DNA of 64,000 nucleotides from Halomonas sp. 'Soap Lake #6' (GTDB taxonomy: Bacteria; Pseudomonadota; Gammaproteobacteria; Pseudomonadales; Halomonadaceae): contig NZ_CP020469.1 of the NCBI RefSeq assembly GCF_003031405.1, positions 4,154,001-4,218,000 of the forward strand, in the 5' to 3' direction. The notes beneath the pieces were generated by a model that saw only the letters and a program-made list of their open reading frames with translations, had not been told where the DNA came from and did no database searches. Positions 53,438-63,329 of the stretch are shown here, piece by piece. Positions within the stretch are counted from its first letter, which is position 1; each line of letters begins with the position of its first letter. A program made the translations under genes and the position numbers.

Positions 53438-54394
53438 ATGATCGTTGTAACAGGCGGGGCCGGGTTTATCGGTGCCAATATTGTCAAAGCGCTGAATGCC
53501 CGTGGCCGAGATGATGTGATGGTGGTTGACGACCTGCGTGATGGCACCAAATTTGTCAATCTAGCTGATTGCACGTTGGCCGACTATCTGGATAAGGGTG
53601 ACTTCTTAGCGCGAGTTAAAGCAGCGCTACGCGGCGAAATAGTTGATCTGCCGACCATCGATGCCATTTTCCATGAAGGGGCCTGTTCCGATACCACGGA
53701 GTGGGATGGCCACTACATGATGGAGAATAATTTCGAGTACTCCAAGGTACTGCTCAACTACTGTGAAAAGTTTGGCATTCCATTCTTGTACGCATCGTCG
53801 GCGGCTACCTACGGTGGCAGTGAGATATTTAAAGAAGCACCCGAGTATGAAAAGCCGCTGAACGTATATGGCTACTCAAAGCTGCTGTTTGACCAGCACG
53901 TGCGCTCACGTTGGAGTGAATTGACCACTCAGGTAGTGGGCTTTCGCTACTTCAACGTGTATGGCCCCCGAGAGCAGCACAAAGGGAAAATGGCCAGCGT
54001 GGCCTATCATAACCATTTGCAAATTCGTAATGGTGAGACCTTGAAGCTGTTTGGGGCCTACGGTGGTTTTGATGCGGGTATGCAGAGCCGTGATTTTGTT
54101 TACGTGGGTGATGTAGTCGACGTCAATCTATGGTTTTTAGATAACCCAAGTGCATCGGGTATTTTCAACCTGGGTACTGGCCGGGCAGAGCCATTCAAAG
54201 CTATTGGTGAAGCGGTGATCGACTTTTATGGGCGGGGAGAGATTGATTACATCCCTTTCCCAGAAGAGCTAAAGGGACGCTATCAGAGCTATACCCGGGC
54301 GGATATTAGTAACCTACGCGCTTGCGGTTGCGATGTGGAGTTCAAAACGGTGGCCCAGGGTGTAAACGCTTACCTGGAGTGGCTGAATGGCTAA
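53438..54394 (+). CDS. hldD: ADP-L-glycero-D-manno-heptose 6-epimerase HldD
   Basis: 318 aa short-chain dehydrogenase-like epimerase. NADP motif TGGAGFIG near residues 5-12; catalytic Tyr144-x3-Lys148 in YGYSK. It converts ADP-D,D-heptose to ADP-L,D-heptose for LPS core. The frame starts at 53300, but AAGGAG just before 53438 and the family N-terminus fix the start. It overlaps waaF by eight bases. Confidence 0.96.
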   Translation: MIVVTGGAGFIGANIVKALNARGRDDVMVVDDLRDGTKFVNLADCTLADYLDKGDFLARVKAALRGEIVDLPTIDAIFHEGACSDTTEWDGHYMMENNFEYSKVLLNYCEKFGIPFLYASSAATYGGSEIFKEAPEYEKPLNVYGYSKLLFDQHVRSRWSELTTQVVGFRYFNVYGPREQHKGKMASVAYHNHLQIRNGETLKLFGAYGGFDAGMQSRDFVYVGDVVDVNLWFLDNPSASGIFNLGTGRAEPFKAIGEAVIDFYGRGEIDYIPFPEELKGRYQSYTRADISNLRACGCDVEFKTVAQGVNAYLEWLNG

Positions 54395-55403
54395 CCCTCC
54401 TGCCAAGCGACTGTTGGTGGTTGGCCCTTCCTGGGTGGGGGATATGGTCATGGCGCAAAGCCTGTTCATGACCTTAAAAGCCCGTTACCCAGGTTCAACC
54501 CTAAGTGTAATTGCTCCAGCCTGGTCGCAGCCTATCATTGAGCGCATGCCAGAGGTAGACGCTGTACTACCTCTGGCGGTAGGTCATGGAGAGTTCGGCT
54601 TGGCTAGCCGCCGTGAATTGGCTGCCCGGTTACGCGGAGATTTTGACCGTGCCATTGTGCTACCTCGCTCTTGGAAAGCGGCACTAGTGCCGTTTATGGC
54701 TCGTATTCCTGAGCGGGTGGGCTTTGTAGGGGAACACCGCTATGGCCTGCTGAAGGAGCGCCGTAAACTGGATAAGCAGGTGCTGGACCAAACCGTAAAG
54801 CGCTTTGTTTCACTTGGCCTGCCTCTAGAGGAAGCTGTAAAAGGTGACTTTGCTATTCCCAAGCCGCGGTTGACCATCGACCGGGATAACTTGGTTAATT
54901 TACGCCTAACCCATGCGCTATCGTCACGTCCAGCCATCGGTATGATGCCAGGAGCTGAATATGGGCCGGCGAAGCAGTGGCCACTGGAGTACTTCCATCG
55001 CTTAGCAGCACTGCTGGTTAAAGAGGGCTTTGAGGTGCGCGTGTTGGGCGGGGCAAAAGATCAGGCGGCGGGGGAGACCATCGTTCAAGGACTGCCCCAC
55101 GCCCATAATCTTTGCGGTAAAACCCAGTTAGCAGATGCGGTGGATCTGCTAGCGGATTGCAGCCAAGTAGTGACCAATGATTCGGGGTTGATGCACGTAG
55201 CAGCCGCCGTAGGGGTTCGTATTCATGCCCTCTATGGCTCTTCGTCGCCCGCTTACACACCGCCGCTAACTGATAATGCCGTTATTCACTATCTGGGGCT
55301 TTCCTGCTCGCCCTGCTTTAAGCGCATTTGCCCGCTGGGCCACACCAACTGCCTGAAAGAGCTAAGTGTTGAGCAGGTCTACCAGATGATGCAGACCGAC
55401 TGA
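54387..55403 (+). CDS. waaF: ADP-heptose:LPS heptosyltransferase II (WaaF)
   Basis: 338 aa GT9 glycosyltransferase. N-terminal [43 protein letters not shown] and the donor-site [15 protein letters not shown] are characteristic. Adds the second heptose to the inner core. Translationally coupled to hldD. Confidence 0.93.
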   Translation: MANPPAKRLLVVGPSWVGDMVMAQSLFMTLKARYPGSTLSVIAPAWSQPIIERMPEVDAVLPLAVGHGEFGLASRRELAARLRGDFDRAIVLPRSWKAALVPFMARIPERVGFVGEHRYGLLKERRKLDKQVLDQTVKRFVSLGLPLEEAVKGDFAIPKPRLTIDRDNLVNLRLTHALSSRPAIGMMPGAEYGPAKQWPLEYFHRLAALLVKEGFEVRVLGGAKDQAAGETIVQGLPHAHNLCGKTQLADAVDLLADCSQVVTNDSGLMHVAAAVGVRIHALYGSSSPAYTPPLTDNAVIHYLGLSCSPCFKRICPLGHTNCLKELSVEQVYQMMQTD

Positions 55404-56182
55404 CAAGGTGAAAACGGTGTGTTTATTAGCGCATAATCTCTACTTCTACTGCCTGATCAGCAGGTGTTTCGACGGTTTGTGCTGTGCTGTTTTTTTCATT
55501 ACTGCTCTCTTCTGTAGTGCGGCGCTGAGGTGATAGCCCCTCCCAGAGGCGATGCTGGAGAGCGGTTTCTTCCCGCAAACGTTCATTCAATACATTGAGT
55601 CCGTGTACTTCCACAAGTGTAGGTTTGTCGCTGAGCAGTGATGCACCTAGACCCGCTCGATGATCATTTAGCGACAAGCCCATCGCCTCAAGGATGGTAG
55701 GAAATACATCCAGCATAGTGGCGTCTCGAATGATGCGGCCTGGGGGAAGATTATCACCCAACATAATCAGCGTATTATCACGGTCAAGCGCTGTCAGTTG
55801 ATCCCACACGGAAACACGCATGGTGAGATGGTCGCTTAGCAACACGACCAGGGTGTTATCGAGCAAGCCTTCTTCGTCAAGGCGTTCAATGAGATCTCGT
55901 GCTAACCATGCAGAGCACTCAACCGAATATAATATATTCTGGCCGTCGAATTCACCCTGACGATCTAAGCAGGTTTGAGAGGGGAAGCCATGGGGTGCAT
56001 GCCCTGCGATGCTTAGGTTGACGACTGCCCATGGGCCGTCGTCTTCGGTACTTAAACGGCGAACTTCTTGAACGGTAAAATCGTAAAGCGAATCGTCGTA
56101 AAGTCCCCAGCTATTCAAGTACTCTGGGTTTTCAAGCTTAGGTACCAGCTCTTCTTTGCCTTTCACCGCTTGGCCGCAGAAA

Positions 56183-57254
56183 CTGAGTGCAACACCTGAG
56201 TATTTCGCTAAGGTGTTGTCCCATGTCTTACCTCGAACTCAGCATTGAAGAACGTGCCAGCATTCAAGTGGGTCAAGCCCAAGGGATGAGCCTTCGGCAT
56301 ATTGCCCAGCTCTTAGGGCGAGCTCCTTCAACCATCTCTCGTGAAATACGCCGTAACCAAATGGCCCAGAACGGTTACTGTGCCCGGCACGCTCAACGTC
56401 AGCGAGAAAAGCGTCGAGCGGCCTGTCGCCCGAAACAGAAGCTTGTGCTAGGCACGGAGCGTTTTGACCTCATCGTTTATATGTTGCGGCGACGCTTGTC
56501 TCCCGAACAGATTAGCGGCAAGCTCAAGGCCATGACATTACCTGACCTAAGCGATGCCTACGTCTGCCGAGAGACGATATACACGGCTATTTATGCCCTG
56601 CCCGTTGGCCACCTGCGCAAGGAGCTGATTCACTGCTTGCGACAAGGAAAAACCACGCGTAAGCCTCGCCGTGGCGAAGTAGATCGACGTGGTCAGATCC
56701 CTGACATGGTCAGCATCCACTTACGTCCGCCCGAGGTCAGTAAGCGTGAAATGCCCGGCCACTGGGAAGGCGATCTGATTAAAGGTAAGAATAACGCGTC
56801 TGCGGTAGGCACCTTGGTAGAACTTAGCAGTGGCTATCTGATCCTCGCAAAAATGGACGACGCCACCGCCACATCCGCCGTAGCAGGTTTTAGTGCCGCC
56901 CTGAACCGAATGCCGACCACCGCTCGAAAAAGCATGACCTATGATCAGGGGCGTGAAATGACACACCATGCAAAAATTACTCAAGAAACCGGTGTTGCGA
57001 TTTACTTTTGCGATCCCCATAGCCCCTGGCAACGGGGAGCTAATGAGAATATCAATGGCCTTATCCGTCAATATTTACCGAAAGGAACAGACCTTTCAGT
57101 ACATAGCCAGGAAGAGCTGGATGCCATTGCCTTTGAGCTGAATATGCGGCCTCGAAAACGCTTTGATTTTAAATGTCCGATAGAAGTGATGAGCGAGCTG
57201 ATGGCCAAGTATCATGAGAGCCCATCAACCATCCAGTGAGTGTGTTGCACTCAG
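56183..57254 (+). mobile_element. IS30-family insertion sequence
   Basis: About 1.07 kb with a 13 bp perfect terminal inverted repeat, CTGAGTGCAACAC at 56183-56195 and its complement at 57242-57254. It encodes one intact transposase. Flanks are GAAA on the left and AGTC on the right, so no clear 2-3 bp target duplication is visible; the exact ends may differ by a base or two. Confidence 0.88.
56223..57239 (+). CDS. IS30-family transposase
   Basis: 338 aa. An N-terminal helix-turn-helix (SLRHIAQLLGRAPSTISREI, about 23-42) is followed by an rve integrase core with Asp184 (WEGDLI), Asp241 (TYDQG) and Glu275 (NENING), spacing DD(33)E as in IS30. No frameshift is seen, so the element may be active. 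Start at ATG 56223 is supported by GTTG-GTCCC context only weakly; an upstream GTG at 56187 is within the terminal repeat. Confidence 0.95.
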   Translation: MSYLELSIEERASIQVGQAQGMSLRHIAQLLGRAPSTISREIRRNQMAQNGYCARHAQRQREKRRAACRPKQKLVLGTERFDLIVYMLRRRLSPEQISGKLKAMTLPDLSDAYVCRETIYTAIYALPVGHLRKELIHCLRQGKTTRKPRRGEVDRRGQIPDMVSIHLRPPEVSKREMPGHWEGDLIKGKNNASAVGTLVELSSGYLILAKMDDATATSAVAGFSAALNRMPTTARKSMTYDQGREMTHHAKITQETGVAIYFCDPHSPWQRGANENINGLIRQYLPKGTDLSVHSQEELDAIAFELNMRPRKRFDFKCPIEVMSELMAKYHESPSTIQ

Positions 57255-58196
57255 AGTCTGCATCCGCCCCGTATTGAAACTGTGACCACGATAAAAAAGA
57301 CCTTTCCCAGCAAACTGAGTGCTTGCCCCACCTAGATAGCTAAGCCGGTATCCTTGCTCGGCTAATATACCACCCAGGCAGTCAACGCCTGGGACGACTT
57401 GGGTGAGCGGCTCAAACTGACTATCGTGCAAAAGGCCCGCAGGCATTAGCGGTACACCACACTGGCTGGCTATCATGCCCGCCATGGTCCAGCCAGTATT
57501 GTCCATTTGTCGAACCCCTTCAAAGACGATGCCGCGCTCACCTAGCACATTCAAGTCAGCATAAGCATCACCAAATAGCTCATTATCGTAGGTACGCTCA
57601 ATGCTCTCTAGATAGAGGAGTAGCAAGTTAGGTGGATCACTTAGCTCACTATCAGGAGGAGGCATATAGCGGCGATCTAGCCATGCGCCATCGTCAGTTA
57701 CAATCGCGGCGCTACGTTGTCCTAGGCCGTATAGTAGCGGGTTAGCAGCGAGCAGCGTTATGGCGATGAAACGCTCCGATAATCGCCAGCGTTGATCGTG
57801 GCGGGTTAGCCAGGTAATTGAGGTTAGCACGGCTAACACTACCAGTGTGTAGAGTACCGCCATCACCATCTTTCCGGCACCACCGTGTTCGGCCATGCCT
57901 GCTTGAAGGTGAAAAAACACGGCGCCCAGGTCAACGCTGCCGAAGCTGTCGACTAAATAGACATAAATACCTAATAAGCTGATAGGTAAGAGAGACCATG
58001 GCCAGACTGGCCGGTAGCGTGCATTGGTAGGCCTCCCCCAACGCAGAGTTAGCCCTATGCCAGTCCATACCGCGGCGGTAAAAAACAGCGTCCACCAGGG
58101 GAGGCGGGTTAACACGGTGATAGCGTAACCTATGCTAGCACCCGTGACCGCTAGCGGTAGCCAGGGAGTAAGTTTGATTGACGTTAACGCGGACAT

Positions 58197-58661
58197 GCCT
58201 CTCCAAATAAATAGCTGTGAAAAACAGTAGCCTGTGGTGACTCTCACATCAATATAACGTAGGCATATGGTTTGGCTACGCGGTAATTAACTTTTTGTCC
58301 AAGCTGATTCTAGCCAAAACGGGTATCATGCCCTTGGAAATTAATGGCAGTTGGTTCTATGTACGACCATAATCAATTTGTCTTTACACAAGACCGCTGT
58401 ATGGGTACTGAGCCATCAGGCAATGTATATGACACTAGCTTAATCATAGCAGCTATGCCGAGACATTTTTCTCAGCTTGAAAGGTTGATACTGAGGATGC
58501 TGAAGGGGCCATGTAAAAGCATGCCCTAAGGAAGTGATAGAGCTGTGAGCATATGCACTAGCCAGTAATTGGGCGTATCGGCGCGGCACTGATAATTTGT
58601 CAATTAGTGCTCTAAGAGATGAATTTTCATTAGAGCCTTTTCTTTATAAAGGGATGATTTA
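58197..58661. other. Gap between opgB and the GT32 gene
   Basis: 465 bp in which only a 61-codon forward frame (58344-58529) is open. Its product resembles nothing I recognise and has no convincing ribosome site. The region may hold promoters for the two divergent genes or be a gene remnant. Confidence 0.45.
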
Positions 58662-59435
58662 GTGAATAAGTTTTTAATTATAGCTACTAGCCGAGTGATT
58701 AAGTTAGTAGCTAACATAACTAAGTTGCTTAACTATCTGGTTATTTGGGTTTTCCCAAAAAAACGATTTAAACTACCTCCTTACGCAGCCCCTTTGTTAA
58801 ATACAAAGAAGCCTAGTAAAGTGCCGCGTGTTATTTGGCAAACGAACTTTACGGATAAGGTGACTTTGCCTGTGTATCTCAACTATCTGTTTAATAGGTT
58901 GATGTCGCCTAGCTATGAATATCGTTTCATGATTACCGAAGCGCGTTCTGAATTTATAAAAAATGAATTCCCTGACGTGTTCCCTTACTATGACAGATTG
59001 AAAATTGGAGCAGCCCAGGCAGATCTTTGGCGTTTGCTCATATTATATAAATTTGGTGGAGTATATCTTGATATTGACGCGCACCAAGTGTGGCCGTTAG
59101 CGTCTATCGTTGGTCAAAATCGGGAAGAGCTCTATGTGATGACTCGGCGTGGCGAAATTAGTAACTACTTTATAGCCAGTAAGCCTGATAATGAGAATAT
59201 CAAGCTGCTGATAGATAAAGTAGTAGAAAATATATCTTTAAACTCATCTGATAATATATTTCACTTGACGGGGCCAGGTGTTTTTAACGAATGTTTGGAT
59301 AAGGAAGTAATACCTACAGTTCTGTATCGCTATGCTGTTAATCAGGGAAGTTTTACAAATGAGTATTTTCAGTATATTGATAAACCTCAAGGTAAATGGA
59401 ATAAAGAGCAGGAAAAGACGAGTATCTTGAAATAG
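58662..59435 (+). CDS. GT32-type glycosyltransferase (Gly_transf_sug family)
   Basis: 257 aa. AAQADLWRLLILYKFGGVYLDIDAH (in part) contains the DxD motif (Asp137, Asp139) typical of sugar-binding-region glycosyltransferases. A hydrophobic segment near the N-terminus (about 15-30) may anchor it to the membrane. Start is GTG. Base composition is visibly more A/T-rich than in neighbouring genes, suggesting a separate origin. Acceptor unknown; likely LPS outer core or surface glycan. Confidence 0.85.
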   Translation: MNKFLIIATSRVIKLVANITKLLNYLVIWVFPKKRFKLPPYAAPLLNTKKPSKVPRVIWQTNFTDKVTLPVYLNYLFNRLMSPSYEYRFMITEARSEFIKNEFPDVFPYYDRLKIGAAQADLWRLLILYKFGGVYLDIDAHQVWPLASIVGQNREELYVMTRRGEISNYFIASKPDNENIKLLIDKVVENISLNSSDNIFHLTGPGVFNECLDKEVIPTVLYRYAVNQGSFTNEYFQYIDKPQGKWNKEQEKTSILK

Positions 59436-59661
59436 ATTATGGTTGTAAACCGTTATTGCTTAGCATATTTTACTAATTTTTATTAGGATTTTTTGAAGAG
59501 GGGTAAGTTAAGCTTTGCGTAATTCTGGATAGTTTTTTAAAGAAAAATAGCTTCTGCCTTTCCAGGTAAGGCATGAAAATTAGATGAGGTAGAGCGAGTC
59601 TCTAGCACTGTTTACAATGCTAAGATAGTTCAATGTTTTCTTTATAGAGTTGCCTTTATTT

Positions 59662-60426
59662 ATGCCTATTTCAGCTGTGTTAATAGTGAAAAACGAAGCG
59701 CACCATCTACGGGACTGCCTAGAAACGCTGGTATGGGCTGACGAAATCGTTGTGCTTGATGCGGGTAGCCAGGACGAGACATGTGCAATTGCTCGTGAGT
59801 TCACCGAGAACGTCAACGTGAACGCGGACTGGCAAGGCTTCGGTATCCAGCGCCAGCGGGCTGAAGCGTTAGCAAACAACGAGTGGATTTTAATGGTAGA
59901 TGCTGATGAGCGGGTGACACCTGAACTGCGCGACAGCATCTTAGCGGCTATTCAGCACCCTCCTGCCGCTTATAGCGCCAGCCGCCTGTCATGGTGCTTT
60001 GGGCGCTTTATTCGCCATTCTGGCTGGTATCCTGATCGGGTACTGCGTCTCTACCCGAAAAGCCAAGCATCTTATAATGCTTCTCTAGTGCACGAAAAGC
60101 TTGAAGTCTCAGAAGGGCTTGCCATAAAGCAGTTAGCAGGAGACCTGCTTCACTATACTTATCGTGACCTGCGCCACTATTTGGAAAAATCAGCTCACTA
60201 TGCTCAAGCATGGGCAGAGCAGCGGGCGGCGCAAGGCAAAACCGCCACCTTATGGCAAGGTATTAGCCACGGTCTTGCCTGCTTTATCAAAATGTATTTA
60301 CTAAAAGCAGGGTTTAAAGACGGTAAGCAGGGGTTACTGCTGGCACTGCTTTCGGCGCACTCGACGTTTACTAAATATGCTGATCTGTGGATCCGAACCC
60401 AAACGTCAGCCGCGAAGCAGCGTTGA
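59662..60426 (+). CDS. waaE: Family 2 glycosyltransferase, WaaE-like
   Basis: 254 aa GT2 enzyme; ISAVLIVKNEAHHLRDCLETL and VDADERVTPEL (Asp80-Ala-Asp82) match WaaE/KdtX, the beta-1,4-glucosyltransferase acting on inner-core heptose in Klebsiella. Start ATG 59662; an upstream in-frame TTG is weaker. Its last 21 bp overlap the 3' end of the next, convergent gene. The 226 bp before it is AT-rich and empty. Confidence 0.87.
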   Translation: MPISAVLIVKNEAHHLRDCLETLVWADEIVVLDAGSQDETCAIAREFTENVNVNADWQGFGIQRQRAEALANNEWILMVDADERVTPELRDSILAAIQHPPAAYSASRLSWCFGRFIRHSGWYPDRVLRLYPKSQASYNASLVHEKLEVSEGLAIKQLAGDLLHYTYRDLRHYLEKSAHYAQAWAEQRAAQGKTATLWQGISHGLACFIKMYLLKAGFKDGKQGLLLALLSAHSTFTKYADLWIRTQTSAAKQR

Positions 60427-61458
60427 GATTTGTTGAGCTGCGTGGTTAATTTCGATCGCTGACATATCCTGTTGGCCAGCACTGTCGGGAGGGCTGAATG
60501 CTAGGCGTTTTTGAGCGCTATTGCAGGTTTGCCAACGTAGTGGTGTAGCCGAACGCTTGGCTGGATAAAACCCCGCCGTGGCAATATTTAAACAGCCCGC
60601 AATATGTAGTGGGCCAGTAGAGCCTGCAATCAACAGGTCTGCCCCCGCGAGTTGCAGAGCGAAATCAGCCACGCTAATACTGTCGGGAAAGTGGCCAGCG
60701 GTAATATCTACTTCAGCAAGCTGTTCTATCAGTGCCTGGGCATAAGGCTTTTCGTTTGGGCCAGCGCTGATCATCCAGCTAGTGGGTATGCCATTTAGCT
60801 GCTGGTGAATCTGCGTAATGAGAGCTGCATATTGCTCTATCGATAAGTTGACCGCTGAGCCGCCGCTACCAGGGTGTACCACGATGACGCGCTCACCAGC
60901 TGTTTGACGGGTACTGAGCAGTGCTTGACGCTGCTGTTGGCGGTGGGCGTCGTTCATTGGCCAGAACGGGGGAGAGGGCAGCGAAGAGAGCTTGAGTGAA
61001 AGCCTGGCAAGCAATTCACAGGCTAAATCGACGTTGTACTGGAACTCCGGTTTGATCGACTGAGAACGCCGCTGGCGAACCCTGACGTTGTAGAATACCT
61101 GTGCCCACTTTGTTGCAGGTGCTATGCGCAAAGGAATTCCAGCTCGCCAACCTAGCCAGCCAATACGGGGCGTCGAAAATAGTGTTAGCAGCGCATCAAA
61201 GCCCCTGGCTTTTATTTGGTTTAGCAACTCCTGCTGCGCAGCTTTGTCAGCATTGGAGCCTGGGTCGATAAGCACTTCGTCTACCCATGGGCAGGCATTC
61301 GCTAGTGGCGCGGTATAGGTAGGCACCAGGACGGTAATGCGTGGCGCAGGTGATGCGTTTTTCAGGCATGCCAGCGCTGGCCAAGCCAACATAAAATCAC
61401 CGATTTTGTCGTTGCGTACCACTAGAACGTTGGGCGTCGCAGCGCTTGGGTGACTCAT
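60406..61458 (-). CDS. GT9-family heptosyltransferase (WaaQ/WaaF-like)
   Basis: 350 aa. NVLVVRNDKIGDFMLAWPAL is the family N-terminus, and VVHPGSGGSAVNLSIEQYAAL plus AGADLLIAGSTGPLHIAG the donor site. Transfers a heptose or related sugar to LPS core; which position is not clear. Start ATG 61458 with AGGAG upstream; the longer frame to 61527 is unsupported. Convergent overlap with waaE at the 3' end. Confidence 0.86.
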   Translation of the reverse strand: MSHPSAATPNVLVVRNDKIGDFMLAWPALACLKNASPAPRITVLVPTYTAPLANACPWVDEVLIDPGSNADKAAQQELLNQIKARGFDALLTLFSTPRIGWLGWRAGIPLRIAPATKWAQVFYNVRVRQRRSQSIKPEFQYNVDLACELLARLSLKLSSLPSPPFWPMNDAHRQQQRQALLSTRQTAGERVIVVHPGSGGSAVNLSIEQYAALITQIHQQLNGIPTSWMISAGPNEKPYAQALIEQLAEVDITAGHFPDSISVADFALQLAGADLLIAGSTGPLHIAGCLNIATAGFYPAKRSATPLRWQTCNSAQKRLAFSPPDSAGQQDMSAIEINHAAQQISTLLRG

Positions 61459-61518
61459 CAAAGCTCCTAATAATTTTTTGACAACGTAAACGTTAATATA
61501 TAGGACGGGAAGGTTTAG

Positions 61519-62616
61519 ATGGCCCAAAACATAATGCAGATTTGTATGTCTCGTGGCTGGGGGGGGCTTGAAATGTACCCTTCACGTATTATGCCTGAAT
61601 TGTATCGCCAGGGTGTAACCAACCATGGAGTTGCCATCAAAGGGTCGCGTGTTGCCACCAGCATGATGGAGGCCGGTGCCCAGCTCTTTACTGTCCCCAG
61701 CCCCACACGAGCTATTTATTCGCTACCCAGGCTACTGTCTTACATTGATGCGCATACAATCGAGATACTGCATTGTCATAAATCTAGCGATTTGCGCGTT
61801 GCCTCTCTGTTGAAGGTCTTTCGTCCTGGGCTTAAGTTGTTTTTTACTGAACACATGGGCGTTACTCGGTCCAAAAAAGGGCTATACCACCGGTTTGCCT
61901 ACTCCCAGGTAACACGCGTTTTTTCTATCAGTCAGGCGACTTATCAGCGTAATTTACGGGCATTGCCTCTCCCTTCCGAGCGCATTCATCGCTTAGGACT
62001 AGGCGTAGACCTGGGTACCTATTCGGCTGCCCTTATATCGAAGGCGGAGCTGGGGCTCCCTGAAAATAGGTGCTTAATTGCGTTGCCAGGACGTATTACG
62101 CCAGGTAAAGGGCATGAGGTCTGGTTGGATGCTTTAGCGATGCTGAAACAAACGACACCGTGGCATGCTCTGGTTATTGGTGGCTTAAATGCCGTTGAGG
62201 GAGCAGACGAATTATTTGTCGCTGAGATAAAGAAGAAAGCAGCAAGCCTTGGGCTTGAAGATAGGGTGAGTTTTCTTGGATTTCGGCGGGATGTGCCGAT
62301 GTTGCTGCAGGCTATGGATATCGTCTGTATTCCTTCCCGCAATGAGGCGTTTGGCTTAACAGTGATCGAGTCCATGGCGGCTGGCTGTGCCGTGGTTGGG
62401 GCCAATAGTGGCGCTATACCTGAGCTGATTGATGCTGAGCGGGGGCGCTTAGCGGATCCTTTATCGGTAACTGAATGGGTTGCCGCTATTAGTGAGTTGC
62501 TCAATACACCTGCTTTAAGAAGCAAGCTGGGGGAGCAGGCAAGGCAGTGGGTGGCTGAAAATATGGCGCTTGATGTCCATGTAAGTAATTTACTAAGAGA
62601 GTATCAACGGGATTAG
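61519..62616 (+). CDS. GT4-family glycosyltransferase
   Basis: 365 aa GT-B enzyme. RGWGGLEMYPSRIMPEL at the N-terminus, LGLGVDLGTYS, PGRITPGKGHEVWLDAL, and the C-terminal E-x7-E motif in PSRNEAFGLTVIESMAAG are diagnostic. Donor and acceptor unknown; context implies LPS core. It ends four bases past the end of kdkA on the other strand. Confidence 0.9.
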   Translation: MAQNIMQICMSRGWGGLEMYPSRIMPELYRQGVTNHGVAIKGSRVATSMMEAGAQLFTVPSPTRAIYSLPRLLSYIDAHTIEILHCHKSSDLRVASLLKVFRPGLKLFFTEHMGVTRSKKGLYHRFAYSQVTRVFSISQATYQRNLRALPLPSERIHRLGLGVDLGTYSAALISKAELGLPENRCLIALPGRITPGKGHEVWLDALAMLKQTTPWHALVIGGLNAVEGADELFVAEIKKKAASLGLEDRVSFLGFRRDVPMLLQAMDIVCIPSRNEAFGLTVIESMAAGCAVVGANSGAIPELIDAERGRLADPLSVTEWVAAISELLNTPALRSKLGEQARQWVAENMALDVHVSNLLREYQRD

Positions 62617-63329
62617 TGGTGATAGCCTGCATAAATATACGCCATGGCAGTGGTTTCCTGCGGTGAGCAAAACTTGGCGATGGATCTTTCTAACCTTGCT
62701 AAGTTTTTTGCCTGCCATTTCCCTTGTGAGCGCAGGCGGCAGCGATCCAGATCAATTAGCCAAGGCTCGCCGTGGTGGTCTACTAAGATATTGCGGGCGT
62801 TTAGATCGACGTGATCAAGCCCTGCCAAATGAAAGCGCTTAATCATTGCGCCGACGCGTATTAGCAGTGCCTCGTTGGCTTCGTTTGCAGCCAGCAGTGA
62901 GGCCAGTGCCTGCGCACCGGGAATTCTAACGGTTAACAGGGCGGCTTCGTAGCTTGCACCGAAGCGAGTCACACAGCAGGCGACTGGACGTGGAATAGGT
63001 AAGCCTTGCTGATAAAGCGTAGCGGTTAAACGTAGCTCACGAAATGCTCGGGTGCGTTCTTCACCAAGCCATAAATAACGTTTTTTACTCACTTTAGCGA
63101 TCAGCCCACCGCGGCGGTAGGGGCGCAGTACCCACTGCTCGGCATCACTGGCCTGTAAAAACAGACTGCTGCCACGACCAGGCGCTTCTCCGACGATTAA
63201 CCCTTGCCTACGCCAATAGTCCGCCTCAAACAGCGTTGGATCGAGTTGGTGTGATGCGCCAGCGTCACTTAAACTGTCTACATCATGTAAAATCAGCCAA
63301 TTTTCCTTCCGGAGTGCCGCTAAGCGCAT
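62613..63329 (-). CDS. kdkA: 3-deoxy-D-manno-octulosonic acid kinase KdkA
   Basis: 238 aa kinase that phosphorylates Kdo of the LPS inner core, as in Haemophilus and Vibrio. RPYRRGGLIAKVSKKRYLW and the catalytic loop DHVDLNARNILVD (Asp175, Asn180) with LIDLDRC (Asp193) match H. influenzae KdkA. Phosphorylated Kdo often replaces a second Kdo. GAGAGG precedes the ATG. Its start codon overlaps the start codon of the divergent next gene. Confidence 0.93.
   Translation of the reverse strand: MRLAALRKENWLILHDVDSLSDAGASHQLDPTLFEADYWRRQGLIVGEAPGRGSSLFLQASDAEQWVLRPYRRGGLIAKVSKKRYLWLGEERTRAFRELRLTATLYQQGLPIPRPVACCVTRFGASYEAALLTVRIPGAQALASLLAANEANEALLIRVGAMIKRFHLAGLDHVDLNARNILVDHHGEPWLIDLDRCRLRSQGKWQAKNLARLERSIAKFCSPQETTAMAYIYAGYHH

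Larger units (their letters stand above)
55426..58196 (-). pseudogene. opgB: Phosphoglycerol transferase (OpgB/MdoB type) split by an IS30-family element
   Basis: The N-terminal piece starts at ATG 58196 (GGAGAGGC upstream) and runs to 57255; it has membrane segments and then LYLESIERTYDNELF, MAGMIASQCGVPL and LSYLGGASTQFAGKGLF, matching the sulfatase/LTA-synthase-like domain of E. coli MdoB. It breaks after MQT. The C-terminal piece (56182 to 55426) carries NSWGLYDDSLYDF and LLSDHLTMR. Between them lies the IS. Joined, the reading would continue MQT-FCGQAVKGKEELVPK, with a few extra residues compared with E. coli. Loss should stop phosphoglycerol addition to periplasmic glucans, if those exist here. 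Confidence 0.85.

Noticed and set aside
58344-58529. 61-codon forward ORF
   Set aside because: No ribosome site or recognised similarity; probably chance or a fragment.
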